A DNA stretch of 59,621 nucleotides from Microcaldota archaeon (GCA_021817325.1 JAKAVK010000021.1:1-59621), one strand, 5' to 3'. Counted from the stretch's first letter, positions 1-9,740 are shown. Numbers and translations are program-made. Notes: generated from the sequence alone by a model not told the origin.

Positions 1-2
1 TA

Positions 3-104
3 AAGGATGGTAATTTACTGAGACCTTACGAAGCGTTTATACTTAAAGGGGGCAAAATGAAAGAGATGTATATAAATGAACAAGGAGAAATCCGTTTGTC
101 GTGA
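3..104 (+). CDS. C-terminal fragment of an unidentified CDS truncated by the window edge
   Basis: Open frame from base 3 (KDGNLLRPYEAFILKGGKMKEMYINEQGEIRLS*) to TGA at 104. Confidence 0.4.
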   Translation, partial: KDGNLLRPYEAFILKGGKMKEMYINEQGEIRLS

Positions 105-200
105 GAACCTTAATTCAGGACAACACAAAAGCCTGCATGATGGCAAGGCTTAAAAGCTATTGCCTGCATAATAATTATTGCTAAATCCTAAGTGATTCAG

Positions 201-737
201 ATGAAGCTAAGACCTGCAAGATCAGTGAGGAGCATACACAGCCAGGCATGGGCAAGGTACTCTGTTAAAAAACCAAGGAAGAACTACATAAAGGCGCTTC
301 CGCACACGAGCCTGCTGATATTCAAGATGGGGGTAAACAAGCCTGGCTATGACCTGGTGCTAACCCTCACCTCAAACCAGTATGTGCAGCTCCGTTCGAA
401 TTCGCTAGAAGCCGCAAGGCAGGTAGCCAACAAGTACCTTGAGAGGGAGCTGATAAACGACTACTTCCTCAGGCTCCTTCCATATCCGCATAGCGTGATA
501 AGGGAGAAGAAGAGGGCCACAGGAGCCGGAGCAGACAGAATTTCGCAGGGGATGAGCCTCTCCTTCGGGGGGCCGTCATCAGTAGCGGCGAGGGTCAAGG
601 AGGGCCAGACGGTTCTCGAGCTTAAGACAGTCTCCTCCAACAAGAATATAGCAAGGGAGGCGCTAAGCAGGGCCTCAAAGAAGCTATCCGGCACTTATAA
701 CATCACCATTAGGCCTCTTGAGACCAAGAGCGGCTGA
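201..737 (+). CDS. rpl10e: 50S ribosomal protein L10e (uL16 family)
   Basis: MKLRPARS...PHTSLLIFKMG...GADRISQGMSLSFG typical of archaeal L10e; ATG at 201 preferred over GTG at 192. Confidence 0.9.
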   Translation: MKLRPARSVRSIHSQAWARYSVKKPRKNYIKALPHTSLLIFKMGVNKPGYDLVLTLTSNQYVQLRSNSLEAARQVANKYLERELINDYFLRLLPYPHSVIREKKRATGAGADRISQGMSLSFGGPSSVAARVKEGQTVLELKTVSSNKNIAREALSRASKKLSGTYNITIRPLETKSG

Positions 738-887
738 TTTTAGAGCAGGCCTGCCATAGAATACGCTTAAGCACAGTCCGCATCCGGGCTGCCGCTTCTT
801 ATACATGATGCTTCTTCTGCATGATTGCCGAGTTTTAAGTCATCATTTATTAATACTATCCGGACTTATATTCTTGGAGGATTACCA

Positions 888-2372
888 ATGGACAATGACG
901 AGCTTGTGGGCTTTGCTAAGAGGGTTGGCCTCTTCTGGCCTGCTGCGGAGATATACGGAGGGGCTGCAGGCATATACGACTACGGCCATCTGGGCGCCGC
1001 GATAAAGAGGCGCTTTGAGGATCTCTGGATAGCGTATTTCATCGAGAGGAACGACAACTACTTCCTGATAGACGGCTCCAACATGCTTCCTGAGAAGCCG
1101 CTTGTGGCATCCGGCCATGCAGCGCGTTTCAATGACATAATAATATCGTGCACCAGATGCAAAAGCTTCTACCGCGCCGACGTTCTTCTTACGGAGCTGG
1201 GTGTTGAGATAAACGAGGGTGCAGACGCAGGACAGATTGACGAAGCCGTGCAGAAGAAGGGCGTAAGATGCCCAAAGTGCGGCGGCGCGCTTGGTGCGGC
1301 GAAGGCATTCAACATGATGATAGACGTGGCACTTGGGCCGGAGAAGAAGGAGAAGGGCTACCTTAGGCCCGAGACCGCGCAGTCGGTCTACCTCAACTTC
1401 TACAGGGAGTTCACCATACTGAGGAAGAGGCTGCCGCTGGGCCTTGCGATAATAGGCAGGGCATACCGCAACGAGATCTCGCCCAGGCAGGGGCTATACA
1501 GGATGCGCGAGCTGATACAGGCGGAGCTGCAGATCTTCTTCGACCCGGACAACTGGCAGAAGGAGCTCTCCGATCCCGGAGCGGAGCTCAACGTGGTGCC
1601 GTATAGCACCGGAAAGCAGGTTCGCATCAGGGCTGATGAGCTGGCCAAGATGGGCTACCCGCCCTTTTACGTGAACCACATGATACTCATAGACTCGTTC
1701 TACAGGCAGATTGTACGCGTGCCTGAGAAGAGGCTGCGTTTCTTCGAGAAGGGAGGCAACGACAAGGCCTTCTACAACAAGGTCCACATGGACATAGAGG
1801 TTGATGTTGAGAGCTGGAACGGCTTCAAGGAAGTCGGCGGGCTCCATTACAGGGGCGATTACGACCTTACCGCACACGCGAAGGGCTCCGGCCAGGACCT
1901 CTCGGTAAGCGCCTATGGCAGGAGATTCGTGCCTAACGTCCTTGAACTGAGCTTTGGGGTCGACAGGAACATGTGGCTGCTTGCGGACCTCTTCTACAGC
2001 AAGACGGAGGAGAGGGATCTCTTCTCCGTGCCGTCGCATCTGGCACCCTATGCCGCAGCCGTCTTCCCGCTCCAGAAGGACGAAGTGCTTGAGAAGAGAG
2101 CTACCGAGATCTACGGCGCGTTGGGCAGGAGGTTCAGGGTCTATTACGACACCGCAGGCTCAATCGGAAAGAGATACGCAAGGATGGACGAGATAGGTAC
2201 CCCGCTGTGCGTCACTGTCGATTTTGAGACGGTGGACAGCAAGTCTGACAACCACGGAAAGGTGACGGTAAGGATGAGGGATGACAAGAGCCAGGTGCGC
2301 GTATCGATGGAGGAGCTACTTGACATGGTCGCAAAGTACAGGGCAGTTCCTACTGCGGAGGGACGGGCATGA
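888..2372 (+). CDS. glyS: Glycyl-tRNA synthetase
   Basis: Class II aaRS motifs (LRPETAQSVYLNF, GRAYRNEISPRQGLYRMREL); N-term AKRVGLFWPAAEIYGG; start ATG at 888 after TTGGAGG RBS. Confidence 0.93.
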   Translation: MDNDELVGFAKRVGLFWPAAEIYGGAAGIYDYGHLGAAIKRRFEDLWIAYFIERNDNYFLIDGSNMLPEKPLVASGHAARFNDIIISCTRCKSFYRADVLLTELGVEINEGADAGQIDEAVQKKGVRCPKCGGALGAAKAFNMMIDVALGPEKKEKGYLRPETAQSVYLNFYREFTILRKRLPLGLAIIGRAYRNEISPRQGLYRMRELIQAELQIFFDPDNWQKELSDPGAELNVVPYSTGKQVRIRADELAKMGYPPFYVNHMILIDSFYRQIVRVPEKRLRFFEKGGNDKAFYNKVHMDIEVDVESWNGFKEVGGLHYRGDYDLTAHAKGSGQDLSVSAYGRRFVPNVLELSFGVDRNMWLLADLFYSKTEERDLFSVPSHLAPYAAAVFPLQKDEVLEKRATEIYGALGRRFRVYYDTAGSIGKRYARMDEIGTPLCVTVDFETVDSKSDNHGKVTVRMRDDKSQVRVSMEELLDMVAKYRAVPTAEGRA

Positions 2373-3238
2373 TAGATGTCAAAGACTTCGACCTTGGACT
2401 GAGTTTTGAGAGCGGCCAGCCGCTCACCTTTCACGCAGACTATTCCAGAAAGGGCCATGTTGAGTCGCTCACTTATTCTACGATCAGCGGGGAGATACGC
2501 ATAAGGAGCATGGCGCGGGGGAGGAGCACTAGAGTATATGCTATTGGCAAGGGATACAGTTGCGCGGCAGCTGAGGAGGAGGTTGTGAGGAGGTTCGGGC
2601 TTGACGAGGACCTTGGCAGGATATACGCGCGCATGAATACGGATCCATTCATGGAGAGGGCGATAGCAGAGATGGCAGGCATGAGACTGACCAGGAACGA
2701 TCCGTGGGAGACGACACTCTGCTTCATTATATCGCAATTCAACAATATAAAGAGGATAAGGCTAATTGTTGGCAATATGAAGGGCGCGTTTGGAGAGAAG
2801 GTCGCCTTGGATGACGGCAGGCCCATCAGGCTCTTTCCCAGGCCCGAAGCCCTTGCGCGCGCAGGCCTGGGGAAGATAAGGGCATGCGGGACAGGATTTC
2901 GCGACAGGTACATACAGAATGCGGCAAGGGAGTGGATTGCAAGGCCTTGGCTTGCCGAGCTTTCAAAGCTGCCTTATGATGAAGCCAAGGAGGCGCTGCT
3001 CGAACTCGACGGGATAGGGGACAAGGTCGCAGACTGCATACTGCTCTTCGGCTACGGGAAGAGGGAGGCATTCCCTATAGATACCTGGATAAAGAGGATT
3101 GTCGAGCATGTATATTTCAATGGGAGGAGGAAGAGAGTAGAGCAGATACACAGGTTTGCTGACAGACGCTGGCCAGGGGTGCAGGGGTATGCACAGCAGT
3201 ATCTTTTCTGGTTCGGCAGACAGAGCAAGGTGGGATGA
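2369..3238 (+). CDS. HhH-GPD DNA glycosylase, OGG1-like (8-oxoguanine glycosylase/AP lyase)
   Basis: HhH-GPD signature LLELDGIGDKVADCILLFGYGKREAFPIDTWIKRI. Confidence 0.85.
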   Translation: MIDVKDFDLGLSFESGQPLTFHADYSRKGHVESLTYSTISGEIRIRSMARGRSTRVYAIGKGYSCAAAEEEVVRRFGLDEDLGRIYARMNTDPFMERAIAEMAGMRLTRNDPWETTLCFIISQFNNIKRIRLIVGNMKGAFGEKVALDDGRPIRLFPRPEALARAGLGKIRACGTGFRDRYIQNAAREWIARPWLAELSKLPYDEAKEALLELDGIGDKVADCILLFGYGKREAFPIDTWIKRIVEHVYFNGRRKRVEQIHRFADRRWPGVQGYAQQYLFWFGRQSKVG

Positions 3239-3795
3239 TGATACCCAACGTCGCGGATATGGAAAGGGAGATGCTCGCGCTTGAGGCAGACATGGCGAAG
3301 GTGATGCAGCAGTCCAGGGTCATAGTCAAGGAAGCCGGAAAGTGCATCGTAACAATGCATTCGGGCAGGATGGCAGATGCAGAGTCAATGCTTGGTGAGC
3401 TTGGTAAGAAGGTGCGCGGGCTCTGGGAGGTTGATGGTGGGTTTGGGCATTACTCGCTTGAGGCGTACCAGGAGTACGCCGAAGCGTATATAGTATATAC
3501 ATATCTAAAGGAGGGAAGGATAGCGGGCAGGGATGAGATCGGCGTCGGTTCAAGGCCGTACATACTGGGCATGCTTGACGCAGTAGGTGAGCTCAAGAGG
3601 CGCGCCTTCAACCTGCTCAGGGCCAACAGGACCGATGACGCAGTGAGAGTTTGTGATGTCATGCAGGGAATAGTTGACGATACAAGCAGCATGCGCTTTC
3701 CTGAAGGCCTGCTTCCGGGCCTCAGGGTAAAGCAGGATATGGCGAGGAGGCATGTGGGAGACCTTGTTGAGCAGCTGGTAAGCAGGAGGGCATGA
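3235..3795 (+). CDS. Translin family (archaeal translin/TRAX-like) protein
   Basis: All-helical ~186 aa; EAYQEYAEAYIVYTYLKEGRI, YILGMLDAVGELKRRAFNLLR are translin-like; overlaps upstream stop. Confidence 0.65.
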   Translation: MMIPNVADMEREMLALEADMAKVMQQSRVIVKEAGKCIVTMHSGRMADAESMLGELGKKVRGLWEVDGGFGHYSLEAYQEYAEAYIVYTYLKEGRIAGRDEIGVGSRPYILGMLDAVGELKRRAFNLLRANRTDDAVRVCDVMQGIVDDTSSMRFPEGLLPGLRVKQDMARRHVGDLVEQLVSRRA

Positions 3796-3876
3796 CGTTA
3801 CGACGTCACAGGGCTGAATGCCGCATGAATAGGTTTAAATACTTATGCATCTTATTAAAGAGCAAGGTCGATTAGA

Positions 3877-4479
3877 ATGAAAGCAAGACGAGGATTCGGA
3901 TTTAGACTGCAGTCAGCTATGGAGTATCTGATGACGTATGGATGGGCCATCCTGATTATCGCAGTCGTGTTGGCAGTGTTGTTCTCTCTGGGAATATTTG
4001 GAGGAGGAAACCTCCTTGGCACATCGTGCCTTGGATCTCCAGGGTATTCTTGCCAGACGCCTTTGCTGAACAGCAGCGGACTGCTGAGCTTTACGCTCGG
4101 TGAGAGCACTGGTACGACGATCTATAACGTGCAGCTTGCATGTGCCGCAACGGCAACGAGCACAGGAATGCCTTACGACACTAACGCGCTCTACTCGAAC
4201 CCATTCCAGAGCGTCAACGCGCTTACAGGCAGGGCAACGGCGTCAAACGCTGTTCCAACCAATCCGTTGACAATGGCAAGCGGGCAGACAGCGCAGGTGT
4301 CAAATGTGGTGTGCTTCAACGCACAGGGACAGCCTATGAATGCGGCGCCTAACAACGCACTTGGAACAAGCTTCAGTGGGACGGTGTACGTAAACTACAC
4401 CACGGCAGCCACTACGCCTGGTTCGACAAACCCTTGGCAAACCACCAAGCTTGCGACACTTACGATAAAGGTAACGTGA
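3877..4479 (+). CDS. Type IV pilin-like protein with class III signal peptide
   Basis: LQSAMEYLMTYGWAILIIAVVLAVLF matches archaeal Q-S-x-E class III signal plus hydrophobic helix. Confidence 0.75.
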   Translation: MKARRGFGFRLQSAMEYLMTYGWAILIIAVVLAVLFSLGIFGGGNLLGTSCLGSPGYSCQTPLLNSSGLLSFTLGESTGTTIYNVQLACAATATSTGMPYDTNALYSNPFQSVNALTGRATASNAVPTNPLTMASGQTAQVSNVVCFNAQGQPMNAAPNNALGTSFSGTVYVNYTTAATTPGSTNPWQTTKLATLTIKVT

Positions 4480-4506
4480 TTGCCTTTTAAGTTCGCGATC
4501 GGATCA

Positions 4507-4541
4507 GTAAGGAGGGATTTTCCCTCCTTACTCTTTTTTTA
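4507..4541 (+). terminator. Intrinsic-type terminator hairpin
   Basis: Perfect 11-bp stem GTAAGGAGGGA-TTT-TCCCTCCTTAC followed by CTCTTTTTTT. Confidence 0.8.
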
Positions 4542-4601
4542 TCTTTATCACACATCCTGATAGCAGGCAACAGGAAGTAATTTAAGCTCTAGTAGTCCAT
4601 T

Positions 4602-5198
4602 GTGAATGGTGAAAATAAGATGGTCTTTCCAAGGCTTCAGAGCGCTATGGAGTATCTGATGACTTATGGATGGGCAGTACTGATCATAGCAATCATACTT
4701 GTAATGCTCTATTTCCTAGGGGTTTTCAATCTTGGTACCCAGACAACGACAGTATGCCAGAGTGTTCCGGGCTACTCGTGCCAGGGACTCACGTTGAACA
4801 GGAGTGGCTATCTGAGCTTTGAGCTGACGCAGAATACCGGCTCCGTATTCCACAATATGCAGATTGCGTGCAGTTCATCGCAGGGAAGCTCTGGACCTTA
4901 CATAGACGGGATCAACCCGTTTCAGTATGTGGATTCGGGCAACGGAAACCGCGCGCAGCCAAATGCGCCATCCGCAGACAATGTGCTGGGCATGAGCTCC
5001 GGCGCTAGCGCCTTCATAGGCAACATTGTCTGCTACAACATCAATGGCGCCGCCACAAACGTTAACCCGCAGGCGATAGGTGCAGTGTATACAGGATCGA
5101 TATTCATTAACTATACAATAGCAGGAGGGGCGCCGTCCCAGACCACCAATCCCTGGCAGACGGCCAAGGTTGCTACAATCTCAGTTAAGGTAACGTGA
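4602..5198 (+). CDS. Type IV pilin-like protein (paralogue of 3877-4479)
   Basis: LQSAMEYLMTYGWAVLIIAII and matching C-term INYTIAGG...TNPWQTAKVATISVKVT. Confidence 0.75.
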   Translation: MNGENKMVFPRLQSAMEYLMTYGWAVLIIAIILVMLYFLGVFNLGTQTTTVCQSVPGYSCQGLTLNRSGYLSFELTQNTGSVFHNMQIACSSSQGSSGPYIDGINPFQYVDSGNGNRAQPNAPSADNVLGMSSGASAFIGNIVCYNINGAATNVNPQAIGAVYTGSIFINYTIAGGAPSQTTNPWQTAKVATISVKVT

Positions 5199-5209
5199 GC
5201 TGCGCACGG

Positions 5210-6148
5210 TCAGCGCTGCATGCTCTGGGCCTCGATCCCTTTCTGCTCGGCTTTCATGCGCAGCACTTCGATCAGCTCATTTGCGCTCAGCAGCGGCTTT
5301 CTAGTCCTGCCTGTATCGTCTATTGCTATGCGCGGGCAGGCGGTATTCACGAAGGCATCGAATTCACGCATGTTGTCAAGGGACTCGAAGTCGAATGTGC
5401 TTGCAACCAGTATCTGCGCGGTGAGGCCATCCTTCTCTATGCGCGCCTTGAGCAGCTTGGCCAGGGCGAGGTTGTGCTGTCCGTTCTTGGTAGTCATCAG
5501 TATGCCGAAGTTTCTCGCGCCTGACGACGCTATAATCTTGCCCCTGCGCCTCTTCTCGTAAAGCTCCCTGTACGAGTCTATGAAGGAGATCTTATTGTTG
5601 AAAGGATCGACCACGAGGAAGGGCTTCTTTGTGGAGAGCAGTGCGCCGATTGGATGGAAGATGCCGCCACCGAAGTATACGTGAGCGTCGACCCTGGAGT
5701 CTATGCTCGCAGCGCTGCCGATGTCGCAGCCCAGTAGCTGCCCGGCCATCTTGGCAAAGCCGTATGGCCTGCCTATCAGTATCTTCTTGCCATTCTTCTC
5801 GTAGAAATCCTTTACCGAATCGAGTTGGTGCATGTGCTGTATTGTTGTAGATATGCCTATGGTGTCATAGGCTTTTAGGTACACGAGGGACTGCGGAAGC
5901 AGGCCCAGCGGCGCATCTATCTGGTAGTTCACGTATTCCACATTGAAATCCACATGGCTGAACTCCGCGTGCCCGAAGTGCACAAGCTTGTCCACCTTCA
6001 GGTTCCTTGCCTCGTCGAGGGCCAGGTCGCATGCGCCGAACGTTGGCGACGCTGAGATGAAGACCTCGTTCCCCTCGCCTTCAAGCTTCTTTGCATGCCT
6101 GAGGGCCTCCTGCTTGAGCCCTTCTGGAAATTGTAGCAGTACTCTCAT
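5210..6148 (-). CDS. dph2: Diphthamide biosynthesis enzyme Dph2 (radical 3-amino-3-carboxypropyl transferase)
   Basis: LLQFPEGLKQ, SPTFGACDLA, GCDIGSA, NTACPRIAIDD (three conserved Cys positions). Confidence 0.85.
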   Translation of the reverse strand: MRVLLQFPEGLKQEALRHAKKLEGEGNEVFISASPTFGACDLALDEARNLKVDKLVHFGHAEFSHVDFNVEYVNYQIDAPLGLLPQSLVYLKAYDTIGISTTIQHMHQLDSVKDFYEKNGKKILIGRPYGFAKMAGQLLGCDIGSAASIDSRVDAHVYFGGGIFHPIGALLSTKKPFLVVDPFNNKISFIDSYRELYEKRRRGKIIASSGARNFGILMTTKNGQHNLALAKLLKARIEKDGLTAQILVASTFDFESLDNMREFDAFVNTACPRIAIDDTGRTRKPLLSANELIEVLRMKAEQKGIEAQSMQR

Positions 6149-6226
6149 GGTGACACTGAAGAATCCTTATTCGGATATTTGCCGGCTCTGGTATAAATAT
6201 GTTGCATTCCAATCCAGACTGTTGGC

Positions 6227-6760
6227 ATGGAGGAGTATGTAGTCCTTGTGGATGAGAAGGACAGGAAGGTGGGCATTGAGGAGAAGATCAAGGCGCACAG
6301 CAATGGCGGCATGCTGCATCGCGCCTTCTCAATATACATATTCGATGGCAGGGGCAGGCTGATGCTGCAGCACAGGGCTGGCTCCAAATATCATGGCGGC
6401 GGCCTGTGGACGAATACGGTCTGCGGCCATCCTAGGGATGGGGAGGCGAATGAGGAAGCTGCGCACAGGAGGCTTTTCGAGGAGATGGGCTTTGACTGTA
6501 GGGTTGAGGAGGCCTTCAACACTATATACCGCACCTATGTAGGTAACGGCCTGAGCGAGAACGAGTTCCTGCACGTCTTCTTCGGGCGCTATGACAGGGA
6601 CCCTGTACCGAACCCGCTTGAGGCCCAGGGCTTCAGGTGGATCTCGCTCTCAGAGCTTGAGAAGGAGATCGCAGAGAGGCCTGAACTCTACTCGCCATGG
6701 ATGAGACTCATACTTGGTAAAGTAATAGATGCAAGGAAGAAAAACAGCGGGCAATGGTGA
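6227..6760 (+). CDS. idi: Isopentenyl-diphosphate delta-isomerase, type I (Nudix)
   Basis: HRAFSIYIFDGRGRLMLQHRAGSKYHGGGLWTNTVCGHPRDGE, EEMGF, SENEFLHVFFG. Confidence 0.92.
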   Translation: MEEYVVLVDEKDRKVGIEEKIKAHSNGGMLHRAFSIYIFDGRGRLMLQHRAGSKYHGGGLWTNTVCGHPRDGEANEEAAHRRLFEEMGFDCRVEEAFNTIYRTYVGNGLSENEFLHVFFGRYDRDPVPNPLEAQGFRWISLSELEKEIAERPELYSPWMRLILGKVIDARKKNSGQW

Positions 6761-7050
6761 CATCCTCCAACGACTGAAGGTCGTTGGCTTCCCGACAGAA
6801 AACCAATTATATGTGAGACAAAAAGGTATATATATGTTTGCGATAGAATCCTTTTATACGGCTGGACACGCCGAAATCCACGCTCAGGGAAATGGTGTAA
6901 GACCTCAGTTTTCCAGTGGGGCAGTTGTCAATGAACTGAGAACATACCGACAGAAAACCAAGTATGAAGTCCACGAACCCCTGATGGAAAAATGGGGTTC
7001 TCCTTTTTACGCCCCTAACCCACCATTGAAATGATGGGTTTGCGGGGCGA
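6758..7050 (+). mobile_element. Degenerate IS200/IS605-type element: left-end hairpin, TnpB C-terminal remnant, right-end hairpins
   Basis: TGACATCCTCC + CCAACGAC-TGAAG-GTCGTTGG hairpin + CTTCCC; TnpB-like tail TAGHAEIHAQGNGVRPQFSSGAVVNELRT; hairpins at 6975-7000 and 7010-7049. Confidence 0.65.
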
Positions 7051-7058
7051 ATCATTTA

Positions 7059-7748
7059 TCAGGCTCCGTGAAACCAGTAGCCCTTGTCGCTATTGGCTCC
7101 CTTCTTTCCGAAGAGCTTCTCCTTCAGAGTAAGTTTGCTCGGCCCAAGCTTCACGCCAAGCTCGGCTGCAAGTTCTGGATGCTGCCTGAGATACGAGTCC
7201 TGCCACTCGTGGAACTTCCTGACCTTCTCAGCCTCGTACTCCTTGCTGTTCTTCTCCCACTCGTCCCTCATGGCTACCCACTGCTCCTTTGTGTAGCTGT
7301 ATGGCGGGTGCTCGCGTATTACGGCAGGATTGAACTGGTAGGCGTACATCTCCTTGTAGTAGTCATAGTCTGTGAGCTCTATATGATTCCTGTCGATACT
7401 CACGCCCTCGCCGGAAAGGAAGCTTATCAACCCGTCCACGTCTATCTTCTCCTTGCTGTTGCTTGCGGAGAGGGGATTGAAGACGACAGTTATCTTTAGC
7501 TTTGCGAATTCGACCTTGGCCTTGAGCACCGAATCCATCAGCAGCAGCCTGTACTGTAGCCTGGCAGAGTGCTCCAGATCAAGCAGCTCATCCCTCCTGA
7601 TGTTAGAGAAGACCACCTGCTTGACCATCTTATATGGTATCCTGTACTCCCTGCCGTTCTCCACTACCTTGTCGTCGTATGCGGCGTCCTGCCTCTTTAG
7701 GTCCTGCTGATACGCGCTCTCGGTACGATGAACGTCTCTGCGATCCAT
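7059..7748 (-). CDS. Conserved hypothetical protein, likely co-transcribed downstream of the tetraether-synthase-like gene
   Basis: 229 aa ORF 30 bp downstream of the radical SAM stop, same strand; no family recognised. Confidence 0.7.
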   Translation of the reverse strand: MDRRDVHRTESAYQQDLKRQDAAYDDKVVENGREYRIPYKMVKQVVFSNIRRDELLDLEHSARLQYRLLLMDSVLKAKVEFAKLKITVVFNPLSASNSKEKIDVDGLISFLSGEGVSIDRNHIELTDYDYYKEMYAYQFNPAVIREHPPYSYTKEQWVAMRDEWEKNSKEYEAEKVRKFHEWQDSYLRQHPELAAELGVKLGPSKLTLKEKLFGKKGANSDKGYWFHGA

Positions 7749-7778
7749 TTATAGCTCACTTGCAACACTGATGAACAG

Positions 7779-9740
7779 TTATTGGCCTGCACAGCCGCAG
7801 CTGCCTGAACCAGAGTCGCAGCCGCAGGCGCCTTGGTCTGCTTCCTGCGCACCGCAGCCGCAGCCTCCTGAACCTGAGCCGCAGGCGCAGCCAGGCTCGT
7901 CGTGTGCCTCATGCTCCTGCTTGGGCGATGGGGCGGTAGCCATGGTCACAGGCGCGGCCTGCTCGCTGCTGGACTGCTGTCTTTGCGCCCTGATGTTTGC
8001 AGCCTCAAGGACGTTTGCAGGCAACTTGAAGTAGTCGACTGACTTTGCGTACGTCCTCTGATAGGCTTCGGATGCCTCTAGCTCCTTGACATTCCTTATG
8101 TACTTATCTGCGGAGTATGCCCAGTTAGGATGCTGCTCCTCCCACTCCTTTGAAGGTATGCTGTACTGCCTCTGTATCTTGTCACGGTAGACCTCTGGGA
8201 AGACATTGAAGGTGCAGAAAGGAAGCACCCTGCCGTCAGGCATGGCGTAGTGTATATCGCACTTCTCAACCCTCTTGATGTCGTACGTGTACTCGTCCTG
8301 GAAGTGCATCATGCCCAAAAAGAGGGATTTGAGCTGGAATGCGCCCATTGTCTGGAAGTCGTGCTTCAGTATGACGCTTGAGAGCAGCTTGCCGAAGTTG
8401 ACTGTACCAGGCTGTTTCTCTTTGTCTATGAACTTGTTTATGCCAACGAGGGTCTTCAAGGCTATTATCCTGCGCTGTATCCTGTTCTTGCCTTCCATCT
8501 CGTTCACCCCGTTCTGCAGGTGCTCAAGCAGGCCTGCCGCATCGACGAACCTTGTCAGCGGTATGATCTTGTTGTTCTTGTCTATGAAGATGTATGAACC
8601 GGCACCGCATGCAAAGTGTATGGATAGATCGTACTTGTACTCCCCTGTCAGCGCCTCGATGAACTTGTTTATCCCGCCGACATAAGGCACGGAGAACCAG
8701 TCATCCTTGGTTATAACACCGCCGGTCTGCTCCTCTATCAGCTTTATGGCGCCTGGTATCGAGATTCTCTGCTTCTCCCTCATCTTTGCAGGCATCCTCC
8801 CCACCAGCGAGACCGGCTGGAAGTTTACCGCTTTTATCACATCGGAGTTGTTGAGTGCGAAATTGACTATCGAGCCTAGCTCGTGGTCATTTATTGTGCG
8901 TATTACTGTGGGCACAAGGACTATGCCTATGCCTGCCTTCCTTGCTGCATCTAGAGTCTTTGGCGCTTCCCAGTGGTTCTTTGGGTTGGCGCGCTTTGAT
9001 ACTCCGTCAAAGCTCATGTAGAGCGTGCTTACTCCCGCATGCCTTAGCTTTGCGGCCATCTCTGGGTGCTCAGCCAGTATTATCCCTGTGGTGTTGAGCT
9101 GTATCTGGTCGAATCCCGCATCCTTTGCGTTCTGGACTATCTGGACCAGGTCCTTCCTCATCATCGGCTCTCCACCGGTTATCTGCAGGGCGTTTGTTGC
9201 TATAGGCTTCTGGTGCCTTAGCACATAGAAGATCTTGTTGAGTTCGTCGACTGTCGGTTCGTATATTGACTCTCCCTCTTTCGCGTAGAAGAAGCAGTAC
9301 CAGCACGAGAGGTGGCATCTGTTCGTTATGACCACGTTGGCAAGGCCTGTGTGGGACTTGTGCCTCTCGCATATACCGCAGTCGAAGGGGCAGTTCTCCC
9401 CCTTATTCAGGAAGTTAGGGTTGTCGAACCCCCTGCCGTAGTAATTGTAATTCTTCATCTTGACATACATCTCGTAGTCCTCCCAGTACTTCTCAACGGT
9501 CCAGTTATGCTCAGGGCAGAACTTCCTTATCATCACATTCTCCCCGTCCTTGTATATTGTCCCGTCAACGATCAGCTTGCACTCGGGGCAGACTGTCTTA
9601 GTCCTCTCCAGCACAGGCATCTTCTCCATCTCCTCCATGGTCCTGTGGTACGGCGCTAGTATGGGGTTGTCTACATATTCATTCTTGGCAACAGTACTTG
9701 CCTTTCCTATTACGCTCTCTTTCTCATTGATTGGACTCAC
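7779..9740 (-). CDS. tes: Radical SAM protein, tetraether synthase (Tes/MJ0619-like) family, with Cys-rich C-terminal tail
   Basis: CPECKLIVDGTIY...FCPEHNW..YWEDYEMY, CPFDCGICERHKSHT, radical SAM CHLSCWYC, ITGGEPMMR; tail GCACGSGSGGCGCGAQEADQGACGCDSGSGSCGCAGQ. Confidence 0.8.
   Translation of the reverse strand: MSPINEKESVIGKASTVAKNEYVDNPILAPYHRTMEEMEKMPVLERTKTVCPECKLIVDGTIYKDGENVMIRKFCPEHNWTVEKYWEDYEMYVKMKNYNYYGRGFDNPNFLNKGENCPFDCGICERHKSHTGLANVVITNRCHLSCWYCFFYAKEGESIYEPTVDELNKIFYVLRHQKPIATNALQITGGEPMMRKDLVQIVQNAKDAGFDQIQLNTTGIILAEHPEMAAKLRHAGVSTLYMSFDGVSKRANPKNHWEAPKTLDAARKAGIGIVLVPTVIRTINDHELGSIVNFALNNSDVIKAVNFQPVSLVGRMPAKMREKQRISIPGAIKLIEEQTGGVITKDDWFSVPYVGGINKFIEALTGEYKYDLSIHFACGAGSYIFIDKNNKIIPLTRFVDAAGLLEHLQNGVNEMEGKNRIQRRIIALKTLVGINKFIDKEKQPGTVNFGKLLSSVILKHDFQTMGAFQLKSLFLGMMHFQDEYTYDIKRVEKCDIHYAMPDGRVLPFCTFNVFPEVYRDKIQRQYSIPSKEWEEQHPNWAYSADKYIRNVKELEASEAYQRTYAKSVDYFKLPANVLEAANIRAQRQQSSSEQAAPVTMATAPSPKQEHEAHDEPGCACGSGSGGCGCGAQEADQGACGCDSGSGSCGCAGQ

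Noticed and set aside
1494-2039. 181-aa minus-strand ORF inside glyS
   Set aside because: Antisense to a strongly supported aaRS; composition-driven open frame
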